NCBI RefSeq assembly: GCF_042219825.1
Contig: NZ_JBHJHQ010000004.1
Location: 310,001 to 374,000, forward strand
Reading direction: 5' to 3'
DNA length: 64,000 nt
DNA from: JBHJHP01 sp042219825
GTDB lineage: Bacteria; Bacteroidota; Bacteroidia; Bacteroidales; UBA5342
A program made the translations under genes and the position numbers. Positions within the stretch are counted from its first letter, which is position 1; each line of letters starts with the position of its first letter. Shown piece after piece: positions 8,562-15,853 of this stretch. A model generated the notes under the pieces. The model saw only the letters and a list, made by a program, of their open reading frames with translations, searched no databases and had not been told where the DNA came from.

Positions 8562-9701
8562 ATGAAAATATACCTCATTGCCGGGGAAGCATCGGGCGAC
8601 CTGCATGCCTCCAATCTGATTAAATCATTAAAACTGCTGCATCCTGATGCCGAATTCAGGGGATGGGGTGGCGATTTGATGCAGAGTGCAGGGATGGAAC
8701 TTGTAAGACATTACAGGGATACGGCGGTGATGGGTCTTATCAACGTTATTTTAAAACTGCGTTCCATAGGGCGAAACATTCAGGCCTGCAAAAAAGATAT
8801 TGAAAGCTGGAAGCCGGATTTAATGATTTTTGTGGATTATCCGGGATTTAATCTTCGTATTGCCGAATTTACAAAAACTGCCGGCATAACGAATTACTAC
8901 TATATTGCACCGAAAGTCTGGGCCTCGCGCGAGAAGAGGGTGGAAAAAATCAGAAAGTATATCGATAAGATATTTGCTATTCTTCCGTTTGAAGAGAACT
9001 ATTTTTCAAAGCATGGCATTACGGTAGAATATGTTGGGAGTCCGGTTGTGGATGCACTGGAAGACAGGACCTGCAAAAATGAAAAACGGTCTGAATTTAT
9101 TCAGCGGATTGGCCTGGAGAATAAACCCATCATAGCACTTTTGGCCGGTAGCCGTCAGCATGAGGTGACGCAGATACTGCCTTATTTTTTAAGAATAGCG
9201 ACGCAATATCCGCAATACCAGTATGTGGTGGCCGGTGTTTCTGTTTTGGACCGTTCCGTTTATAATAGCCTGATTGAAAGTGCAAAGGTTAAGTTGGTGT
9301 TTGATGAGACCTATGCGTTGTTGCAGCATGCCGAAGTTGCTTTGGTAGCATCGGGAACAGCGACACTTGAAACCGCTTTACTGAACGTTCCTCAGGTGGT
9401 TTGTTACAGGCTTTGGGGAAATAATATCACTCAGTTTGTGATGAACAGGATCGTGAAAGTTCCTTGGGTTTCACTCGTGAACCTGATTATGCATAGTGAA
9501 GTGGTGAAGGAACTGATCCAGAAAAAACTGACTGACGATACATTGAAGCTTGAGTTTGAAAATCTGGTTCAAAACAAGGATTACAGAACTAAAATGCTGA
9601 AAGACTATAAGGAGCTTCAGAATATAGTAGGTGGTCCGGGTGCGTCGGAGAGAGCAGCCGCAATGATTTCGAGGTCATTTACTGAAAGCATAAAGCGTTA
9701 G
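8562..9701 (+). CDS. lpxB: Lipid-A-disaccharide synthase
   Basis: LpxB, a GT19 glycosyltransferase that joins UDP-2,3-diacylglucosamine and lipid X into the lipid A disaccharide on the inner face of the cytoplasmic membrane. The N-terminus carries the family signature AGEASGDLHA, followed by GWGG, FVDYPGFNLR, YYIAPKVWA, LLAGSRQHEV and the ASGTATLE motif near residue 268, as expected of a full-length enzyme (about 380 aa). A GTG at 8544 would add six residues from within the heptamer repeat, so the ATG at 8562 is preferred. It implies a lipid A-bearing outer membrane. Confidence 0.96.
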   Translation: MKIYLIAGEASGDLHASNLIKSLKLLHPDAEFRGWGGDLMQSAGMELVRHYRDTAVMGLINVILKLRSIGRNIQACKKDIESWKPDLMIFVDYPGFNLRIAEFTKTAGITNYYYIAPKVWASREKRVEKIRKYIDKIFAILPFEENYFSKHGITVEYVGSPVVDALEDRTCKNEKRSEFIQRIGLENKPIIALLAGSRQHEVTQILPYFLRIATQYPQYQYVVAGVSVLDRSVYNSLIESAKVKLVFDETYALLQHAEVALVASGTATLETALLNVPQVVCYRLWGNNITQFVMNRIVKVPWVSLVNLIMHSEVVKELIQKKLTDDTLKLEFENLVQNKDYRTKMLKDYKELQNIVGGPGASERAAAMISRSFTESIKR

Positions 9702-9712
9702 GCATAAAATAG

Positions 9713-9720
9713 TATATTTG
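9713..9720 (+). promoter_or_regulatory. Candidate -7 element for dapB
   Basis: TATATTTG matches the Bacteroidota -7 consensus TAnnTTTG and lies about 90 bp before dapB. No convincing TTG -33 match sits at the usual spacing. If it is used, the hairpin-forming repeat at 9731-9806 would be in the dapB 5' leader. Confidence 0.45.
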
Positions 9721-9730
9721 CAAATTTAAA

Positions 9731-9806
9731 ATAAGAATCAAGACATAAGAATCAAGAGACAGGATTTCAATCCTGATACTTGATTCTTGATACCTGATAC
9801 TAGAAG
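9731..9806. repeat. Self-complementary heptamer array before dapB
   Basis: Forward heptamers (ataaga, atcaaga, cataaga, atcaaga, gacagga) are followed, after a short tttca loop, by reverse ones (cctgata, cttgatt, cttgata, cctgata). The inner 16 positions pair with only two mismatches around the ggat/atcc apex, and pairing continues outward less perfectly. There is no T-run, so it does not look like a simple terminator. It ends two bases before the dapB ATG. Confidence 0.85.
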
Positions 9807-9808
9807 AA

Positions 9809-10522
9809 ATGAAAATAGCATTAATAGGATACGGAAAGATGGGACACGAGATTGAAAAAATCGCCATCGACAGAGGACATGAAGTTTGTGTTGCCATTGA
9901 CGCAGATAACCAGGATGATTTTGAATCGGAGGCTTTTAAAAGTGCTGATGTGGCTATTGAGTTCACGGTTCCTTCCGTAGCATATCAGAATTATCAGAAA
10001 TGCTTTAAACACGATGTGCCGGTTGTTTCGGGAACAACAGGATGGCTGGATAAAATTGACGAGATAAAGCAGCAGTGTAATGCGGGTCAGACATTTTTCT
10101 ATGCTTCGAATTTTAGTCTGGGCGTAAACATATTTTTTGCGGTCAACAAGTATCTGGCGAATATAATGAACGATTTTCCACAATACGATGTATCCATGGT
10201 TGAGGTTCACCATACACAAAAACTGGATGCGCCCAGTGGAACAGGAATTTCACTGGCAGAAGATATCATGGACCGGATCGAACGGAAGGAAAAATGGATT
10301 AATGAACCGGGTGGTGATGCGAAAGATTTGTACATCGAAAGCATTCGGGAAGGACAGGTTCCCGGAATTCATACCATAAAGTACGATTCAGAGGTGGATG
10401 AGATCATGATTCATCACAGTGCAAAAAACCGAAAAGGATTTGCATTGGGCGCAGTAATTGCTGCAGAGTTTGTAAAAGATAATAAAGGATTCCTCGGAAT
10501 GGAGGACATGTTAAAGTTTTAA
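9809..10522 (+). CDS. dapB: 4-hydroxy-tetrahydrodipicolinate reductase
   Basis: DapB reduces 4-hydroxy-tetrahydrodipicolinate to tetrahydrodipicolinate in the lysine/meso-diaminopimelate pathway. It has an N-terminal Rossmann motif GYGKMGHEI (residues 7-15), the GTTGW segment near 76, and the catalytic substrate-binding region VEVHHTQKLDAPSGTG near 131-146 with the paired His and Lys. At 237 residues it has the short form usual in Bacteroidota. It is followed 10 bp later by the first lepB gene, so dapB-lepB-lepB-recX could be one unit. Confidence 0.96.
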   Translation: MKIALIGYGKMGHEIEKIAIDRGHEVCVAIDADNQDDFESEAFKSADVAIEFTVPSVAYQNYQKCFKHDVPVVSGTTGWLDKIDEIKQQCNAGQTFFYASNFSLGVNIFFAVNKYLANIMNDFPQYDVSMVEVHHTQKLDAPSGTGISLAEDIMDRIERKEKWINEPGGDAKDLYIESIREGQVPGIHTIKYDSEVDEIMIHHSAKNRKGFALGAVIAAEFVKDNKGFLGMEDMLKF

Positions 10523-10532
10523 TAATTACACT

Positions 10533-11888
10533 ATGGACGCTAAACGCAAAGGTTTGATAAAATTTGCCATCTGGGGAACAATCTACATTCTGTTCTGTAT
10601 CTGGGTACAGAACCTGTGGTTATTACCAGGTGTGGTTATCATTTTTGATATGTATGTTTCTAAAAAAGTTCCGTGGGACTTTTACAAGAAAACAAAAAGT
10701 GGTAAAAAACCTCACTGGATTGTTGAATGGCTGGATGCCATTATTTTTGCCCTGATCGCTGTTGGACTTATCAATATTTATCTGTTTCAGAACTATAAAA
10801 TTCCAACATCATCGCTGGAGAAAACGTTGCTGGTTGGCGACCATTTGTTTGTGAGTAAGGTGGCATACGGACCACGAAACCCAATGACACCACTTTCTTT
10901 TCCGCTGGCCCAGCATACATTACCGATTATTCATACCAAATCATACATAGAAAAACCGCAATGGAAATATAAACGTCTGGCAGGTTTCGGACATGTAAAG
11001 CATGATGATATTGTGGTGTTTAATTTTCCGACAGGGGACACGGTATGTACGAATATTCCTAATCCTGATTATTACGAGCTTTGTCGTGAATATGGCCGGG
11101 ACAGGGTGCGTCATAATACCGTACCTGGCGTTGATTTCGGAGAGATTGTATGGCGTCCGGTAGACCGCAGGGAAAATTACGTAAAACGCTGCGTGGCATT
11201 ACCAGGTGACTCTCTTGTGGTTAAAAACGGAAGAGTAATCGTAAATGGTGTGCCGCAGAAACCGCATAAAGGGATTCAATTTAATTACATGGTGGTGACC
11301 AACGGTACCCAGATCAATCCTAAGATATTTGAGAAGTTGGGTATTGCCAAAGAGGATCAGCACTATGCAGGGAACTATAACGTATATTACCGCATGCCTT
11401 TGACCGATGATAATGTGAAAGCGTTACAGGAACTGAGCAATGTGGTTTCTGTAAATCCCAGCAAAAAAATGAAGGGTGAAAATGATCCGCAGGTCTTTCC
11501 TCACTCTGATCTGTACGACTGGAATGCAGATTTCTTTGGTCCGCTCTGGATTCCTAAAAAAGGTACAACCGTTCATCTGACTAAAGAAAATATTCCGGTT
11601 TATGAAAGGATTATTCATGCCTATGAGAATAATGATTTTAAATCTGTAGGCGACAGCATTTTTTATATAAACGGTGAAAAAACTGATACCTACACATTTA
11701 AAATGGACTACTATTTTATGATGGGCGACAACCGTGATAACTCTGTGGATTCACGCTTCTGGGGCTTTGTGCCGGAGGATCATGTTGTGGGTAAACCGAT
11801 ATTGGTCTGGTTATCTCTTGACAAGGATAAATCATTTCCTGCCAATATCCGCTGGAACCGTTTCTTTAAGATTGCCGGTAAAGATTAA
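10533..11888 (+). CDS. lepB: Signal peptidase I, copy 1
   Basis: Type I signal peptidase (451 aa), which cleaves Sec/Tat signal peptides at the outer face of the cytoplasmic membrane. N-terminal membrane helices lie near 10-40 and 65-85. The catalytic serine box is PTSSLEKTL (Ser94 by alignment) and the general-base lysine is Lys218 in NYVKRCVALPGD; the C-terminal box GDNRDNSVDSRFWG begins at 398. The length, larger than the E. coli enzyme, reflects an inserted middle region typical of Bacteroidota. It is tandemly duplicated, with copy 2 starting 8 bp downstream. Confidence 0.95.
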   Translation: MDAKRKGLIKFAIWGTIYILFCIWVQNLWLLPGVVIIFDMYVSKKVPWDFYKKTKSGKKPHWIVEWLDAIIFALIAVGLINIYLFQNYKIPTSSLEKTLLVGDHLFVSKVAYGPRNPMTPLSFPLAQHTLPIIHTKSYIEKPQWKYKRLAGFGHVKHDDIVVFNFPTGDTVCTNIPNPDYYELCREYGRDRVRHNTVPGVDFGEIVWRPVDRRENYVKRCVALPGDSLVVKNGRVIVNGVPQKPHKGIQFNYMVVTNGTQINPKIFEKLGIAKEDQHYAGNYNVYYRMPLTDDNVKALQELSNVVSVNPSKKMKGENDPQVFPHSDLYDWNADFFGPLWIPKKGTTVHLTKENIPVYERIIHAYENNDFKSVGDSIFYINGEKTDTYTFKMDYYFMMGDNRDNSVDSRFWGFVPEDHVVGKPILVWLSLDKDKSFPANIRWNRFFKIAGKD

Positions 11889-11896
11889 TCTGTTGT

Positions 11897-13252
11897 ATGA
11901 AACCTGAGCGTAAAAGTCTGATTAAATTTATTGTTTGGGGAACAATATACACCTTGTTCTGTATCTGGGTGCAGAACCTGTGGCTGTTGCCGGGTGTGGT
12001 CATCATTTTTGATATGTATGTATCAAAAAAAGTTCCGTGGGACTTTTACAAGAAAACAAAAAGCGGTAAAAAACCGCACTGGATTGTTGAATGGCTGGAT
12101 GCCATTATTTTTGCCTTGATTGCTGTCGGACTGATCCATATATATTTGTTCCAGAACTATAAGATCCCGAGTTCATCATTAGAGAAAACATTGCTGATTG
12201 GCGACCGTTTGTTTGTGAGTAAGGTGGCATACGGACCACGAAACCCTATGACACCGCTTTCTTTTCCGTTGGCGCAGCATACCTTGCCAATTATTCATAC
12301 AAAATCATACTTCGAAAAGCCGCAATGGAAATATAAACGTCTTGCAGGTTTCGGACATGTAAAACATGACGATATTGTAGTGTTTAATTTTCCAACAGGG
12401 GACACTGTATGTACAAATATTCCTAATCCTGATTATTACGAACTATGCCGTGAATACGGCCGTGACAGGGTGCGCAATAATACCGTGCCAGGGATTGATT
12501 TCGGAGAGATTGTCTGGCGTCCCGTGGACCGCAGGGAAAATTATGTAAAGCGCTGTGTGGCACTTCCAGGGGATACACTGACTATTAAAGATGGTAAAGT
12601 AATTATAAATGGTGTGCCGCAGAACCCGCACAAAGGGATTCAGTTTAATTATATGGTTCAGACCAACGGGACGCAGATCAATCCTAAAATATTTGAGAAG
12701 TTGGGCATAGCCAAAGAGGATCAGCATTATGCAGGGGATTATAACGTCTATTACCACATGCCCCTGACCAATGATAATCTGATAGCGTTAGAAAAACTGT
12801 CAAATGTCGTGTCTGTAAAACGGATGAAGAAGATTCCGGGTGAAAAAGATCCACAGGTCTTTCCGCACTCTGATCTGTACGATTGGAATGCTGATTTTGT
12901 AGGTCCACTCTGGATTCCTGAGAAAGGTATAACAGTTCGTTTGACTAAAGAAAATATTCCGGTTTATAAACGGATTATTCACGCATACGAGAATAATGAT
13001 TTTAAATCTGTAGGGGACAGCATTTTTTACATAAATGGTGAAAAAACTGATACTTACACATTTAAAATGGACTACTACTTTATGATGGGCGACAACCGTG
13101 ATAATTCAGTGGATTCACGTTTCTGGGGCTTTGTGCCGGAAGACCATGTGATAGGAAAACCGATATTGGTCTGGTTATCACTCGATAAGGATAAATCGTT
13201 TCCTGCCAATATCCGCTGGAACCGTTTCTTTAAGATTGCCGGTAAGGATTAA
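11897..13252 (+). CDS. lepB: Signal peptidase I, copy 2 (tandem duplicate)
   Basis: A second signal peptidase I of exactly the same length (451 aa), very similar to copy 1 in protein and DNA. All active-site elements are intact: PSSSLEKTL serine box, NYVKRCVALPGD lysine box and the GDNRDNSVDSRFWG box. Differences cluster in the extreme N-terminus, the substrate-region positions next to the catalytic serine (VGDH versus IGDR) and the middle region around residues 225-330 (for example VNPSKKMKGEN versus VKRMKKIPGEK). Both copies appear functional, suggesting a recent duplication or continuing gene conversion. Confidence 0.95.
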   Translation: MKPERKSLIKFIVWGTIYTLFCIWVQNLWLLPGVVIIFDMYVSKKVPWDFYKKTKSGKKPHWIVEWLDAIIFALIAVGLIHIYLFQNYKIPSSSLEKTLLIGDRLFVSKVAYGPRNPMTPLSFPLAQHTLPIIHTKSYFEKPQWKYKRLAGFGHVKHDDIVVFNFPTGDTVCTNIPNPDYYELCREYGRDRVRNNTVPGIDFGEIVWRPVDRRENYVKRCVALPGDTLTIKDGKVIINGVPQNPHKGIQFNYMVQTNGTQINPKIFEKLGIAKEDQHYAGDYNVYYHMPLTNDNLIALEKLSNVVSVKRMKKIPGEKDPQVFPHSDLYDWNADFVGPLWIPEKGITVRLTKENIPVYKRIIHAYENNDFKSVGDSIFYINGEKTDTYTFKMDYYFMMGDNRDNSVDSRFWGFVPEDHVIGKPILVWLSLDKDKSFPANIRWNRFFKIAGKD

Positions 13253-13254
13253 AT

Positions 13255-13719
13255 ATGGCTGAAATAACATATCAGAATGCACTTTCAAGAGCTGCAGCAT
13301 TGTGCAGCAGGTCTGAGAAATGCATCACTGATATCCGGAAGAAACTGTTCGACTGGAAGTTAAATCCTGCTGATCATGATAAAATGATCAGTTATCTGGT
13401 ATCAGAAAAATACATTGATGAAGAGCGCTTTACGCGTTTTTATGTGCGTGATAAATTCCGGTTCAACCAATGGGGGAAGGTTAAAATAAGGTACCAGTTG
13501 TATGGGAAAGGAATACCTGAGCTTATTATAAACACCACACTTGAAGAGGAAATAAATCCTGAAGATTATCAGCAGCTGGCGTATGATCTGGCCAAAACCA
13601 AATTAAAATACATTAAAGCCGAAAATGAATTTGAACGAAAGGGGAAGCTGATGCGCTTCTTAAGCGGTAAGGGTTTTGAACCTGACCTGATCAACCAGAT
13701 TGCGGATAAATTATTATGA
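13255..13719 (+). CDS. recX: RecX-family regulatory protein
   Basis: RecX-like protein (154 aa) made of three-helix repeats. The N-terminal ALSRAAALCSRSEKC and KLFDWKL segments and the central YVRDKFRFNQWGKVKIRYQLYGKGI block are characteristic of the family. RecX proteins modulate RecA filaments; recA is not in this window. It starts 2 bp after lepB copy 2, so it is probably cotranscribed. Length is normal for Bacteroidota. Function is by family only. Confidence 0.85.
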   Translation: MAEITYQNALSRAAALCSRSEKCITDIRKKLFDWKLNPADHDKMISYLVSEKYIDEERFTRFYVRDKFRFNQWGKVKIRYQLYGKGIPELIINTTLEEEINPEDYQQLAYDLAKTKLKYIKAENEFERKGKLMRFLSGKGFEPDLINQIADKLL

Positions 13720-14134
13720 TTTCGTCCCTCCGGGAATTCGTTTATATCTTCTTTCCGAACATATACCTATATTAAAGCGCTAACAAGCTTTTTTAGATAA
13801 AATTAATTGAATATTATTTGTTAATAAACCTTAAGGGAAAGGTTACAATTAACAATAATGCATGCGTCGCTTAGGGATAATATATTGGTAAAAACGATCA
13901 ACCGAAGAATACATAAGTGCCTTAGGTGCGAAACCGGAGAGTTTTATAAATTCATCATCGGTACCCTTAAAAAAATATTTTACTTCCTTTTAAATTTATA
14001 TACACCAGAAGTAATTTTTCGTAACTTGAATATTCTGAAATTAATCCTTCGGCATAAAACTATGCTGTAATCTTCCCTTTGCTAAGAAATTAGTTTATTG
14101 AAAAGCAGTCTTTAATTATTTGAAATCGAGTGTT
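13720..14134. other. Intergenic region recX - secreted protein
   Basis: A gap of 415 bp that is AT-rich. It contains a possible 70-residue frame (13858-14070) of poor composition that I do not accept as a gene. I see no clear terminator, promoter or structured RNA. Confidence 0.5.
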
Positions 14135-15640
14135 ATGAAAAATTCTACTTTTATACTTACCTCATTTTTGTTCTTACTGGTCAGTTCTGCGGGAACCTAC
14201 GCACAGATTACTGAAAACGATGGTGACTGGTCCGAAAAATATGTTTCGCTGTCAAACACCCCGGAAGCTGAATTTATGGTGAGAACAGGGGATATTGATA
14301 ATCTTGGGTTTGGCTGGCCGGTGAATTTTGATCCGTTTTCCGGTAACAGTACACCTGGTCATGGATTCCCTTGGACGCCGGATGAAACAGACCCGTCAGG
14401 CACAGACCGGATAATGGTTATTACCAGTTATGTTGGAACACCACCATATGGCAGGGATGGATATACCAGCGGGACGTCGAGGCCCTCCAATTCTGTTCGT
14501 CCCATTCAACTGACTTTCTCTGATACATTTAATATCGGTTCAGCCGAAATACAGATGTTCGTGGATGATTTTCAGGCTCCAGTCTGGGGATCACATTACG
14601 TGGTACTGCTTGACAGTTTAAGAAACAGTGATCTGGAAAATATTATCAATGCTCTGGTTCAGACCGGACCCATTGGCAAAATGATCACATATACCATTCC
14701 GGAAAACCTTCTGTATCTGCTTGGGGACGGCAAACTTGCCATTGAATTTGATGACTTCACGACCGGTGCCGGAGATGGTTATGCGATTGATTTTATTAAA
14801 TTACTGATCAATCCTGTTGATACATCGAATAATAACACAGTGATCAGCGGAACAGTCACAGATAAAACAAGTGGTAATCCGCTTGAAGGTGTCATTGTGA
14901 GCACAAATGATAACAGGAAGGATACAACAGACGTATACGGAAAATATGCCATTCACAATGTTAAACCGGGTATCGTGCATGTGAATACATTCAAACCGAC
15001 ATATGGTGCAGAAAGTAAAGTGGTTGACATTCGGAAGGATCAGACCATTACGGCTGATTTTCAACTTTTATCACCATCACCCCAATTGATGTTCAGCACC
15101 CCGGAAGACGGAGAGAATGATGTTGAACAGAACAGGATTATTAAACTGTTGTTTGATCAGTATATCGATCTGTCTACTTTTAATTCAACATCCTTTATCC
15201 TTTCAGGGCAATTGCAGGATGTTGCAGGCCAGTTCAGTTATTCAGGGGATACTTTAATTTTTGAACCGGATACGTTAAGACCGGGAACACGATATTTCAT
15301 CACCATTACCACAAATCTGAAAAACAGTGCAGGAGTAAGGTTAGACCAGAACATTGTGATCAGTTTTAAGACATCTGGTAGTAATGCTGTTACTACTACA
15401 GATGCGGGTGGTGAATACCTCTCCATTTACCCAAATCCTGTTGGAGATGTGATTAACATAACTTATAACGATAATGTAAAATATTATACCCTGTATAATA
15501 CAGTAGGTAAAGTTTTACAAAAGGGTGTAATTTCAGGTTCCATTGCGTTTGAGAAAGAATTGAACTGTGGCATTTACCTGATTCAGGTTTCGGATTCGGA
15601 TCAGCGACCATTAACCTGTAAAAAACTGTTTAAAAAGTAA
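14135..15640 (+). CDS. T9SS-exported protein with regulatory and Ig-like domains
   Basis: A secreted protein of about 501 aa. The ATG at 14135 gives a standard signal peptide (ending GTYAQ); a TTG at 14120 would only add five residues. After an N-terminal domain of unknown function (about 25-225) come a carboxypeptidase-regulatory-like beta-sandwich (about 235-310, VISGTVTDKTSGNPLEGVIV), a bacterial Ig-like domain (about 315-410), and a C-terminal T9SS type A sorting domain with the YPNPVGDVINI signature. It would be exported by Sec, then moved across the outer membrane by the type IX system. The catalytic role, if any, is not recognised. Confidence 0.8.
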   Translation: MKNSTFILTSFLFLLVSSAGTYAQITENDGDWSEKYVSLSNTPEAEFMVRTGDIDNLGFGWPVNFDPFSGNSTPGHGFPWTPDETDPSGTDRIMVITSYVGTPPYGRDGYTSGTSRPSNSVRPIQLTFSDTFNIGSAEIQMFVDDFQAPVWGSHYVVLLDSLRNSDLENIINALVQTGPIGKMITYTIPENLLYLLGDGKLAIEFDDFTTGAGDGYAIDFIKLLINPVDTSNNNTVISGTVTDKTSGNPLEGVIVSTNDNRKDTTDVYGKYAIHNVKPGIVHVNTFKPTYGAESKVVDIRKDQTITADFQLLSPSPQLMFSTPEDGENDVEQNRIIKLLFDQYIDLSTFNSTSFILSGQLQDVAGQFSYSGDTLIFEPDTLRPGTRYFITITTNLKNSAGVRLDQNIVISFKTSGSNAVTTTDAGGEYLSIYPNPVGDVINITYNDNVKYYTLYNTVGKVLQKGVISGSIAFEKELNCGIYLIQVSDSDQRPLTCKKLFKK

Positions 15641-15659
15641 ACGAAACTTTACAAGTATC

Positions 15660-15700
15660 TGAAAGGACATTCCGTTTTAACCGGCTGGATGTCTTTTTAG
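15660..15700 (+). terminator. Rho-independent-type terminator
   Basis: About 20 bp after the stop codon at 15640, an imperfect stem (aaaggacat ... atgtcttt, extended by ccg/cgg) is followed by a run of T. It plausibly ends the preceding transcript. Confidence 0.6.
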
Positions 15701-15798
15701 TTTACTGGATACAGATATTGAGACAAGTGATAAAGTTCTGTAATTACCGTAGATTTTGTATAAATAACTCTAAAAGGACCTATAATTAAATAAAATGC

Positions 15799-15806
15799 TA
15801 AATTTG
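15799..15806 (+). promoter_or_regulatory. Candidate -7 element for the pectate lyase gene
   Basis: TAAATTTG fits the TAnnTTTG consensus, about 48 bp before the ATG. No good -33 element was seen at the usual spacing. Confidence 0.45.
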
Positions 15807-15853
15807 TTCCTGTAATTGCTTGGTACTAACTAACTATACTTGAAAAAAACGTA

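Noticed and set aside
13858..14070. Possible 70-residue plus-strand gene between recX and the T9SS protein
   Set aside because: Composition is basic and irregular, there is no recognisable domain or signal, and the DNA looks like AT-rich spacer.
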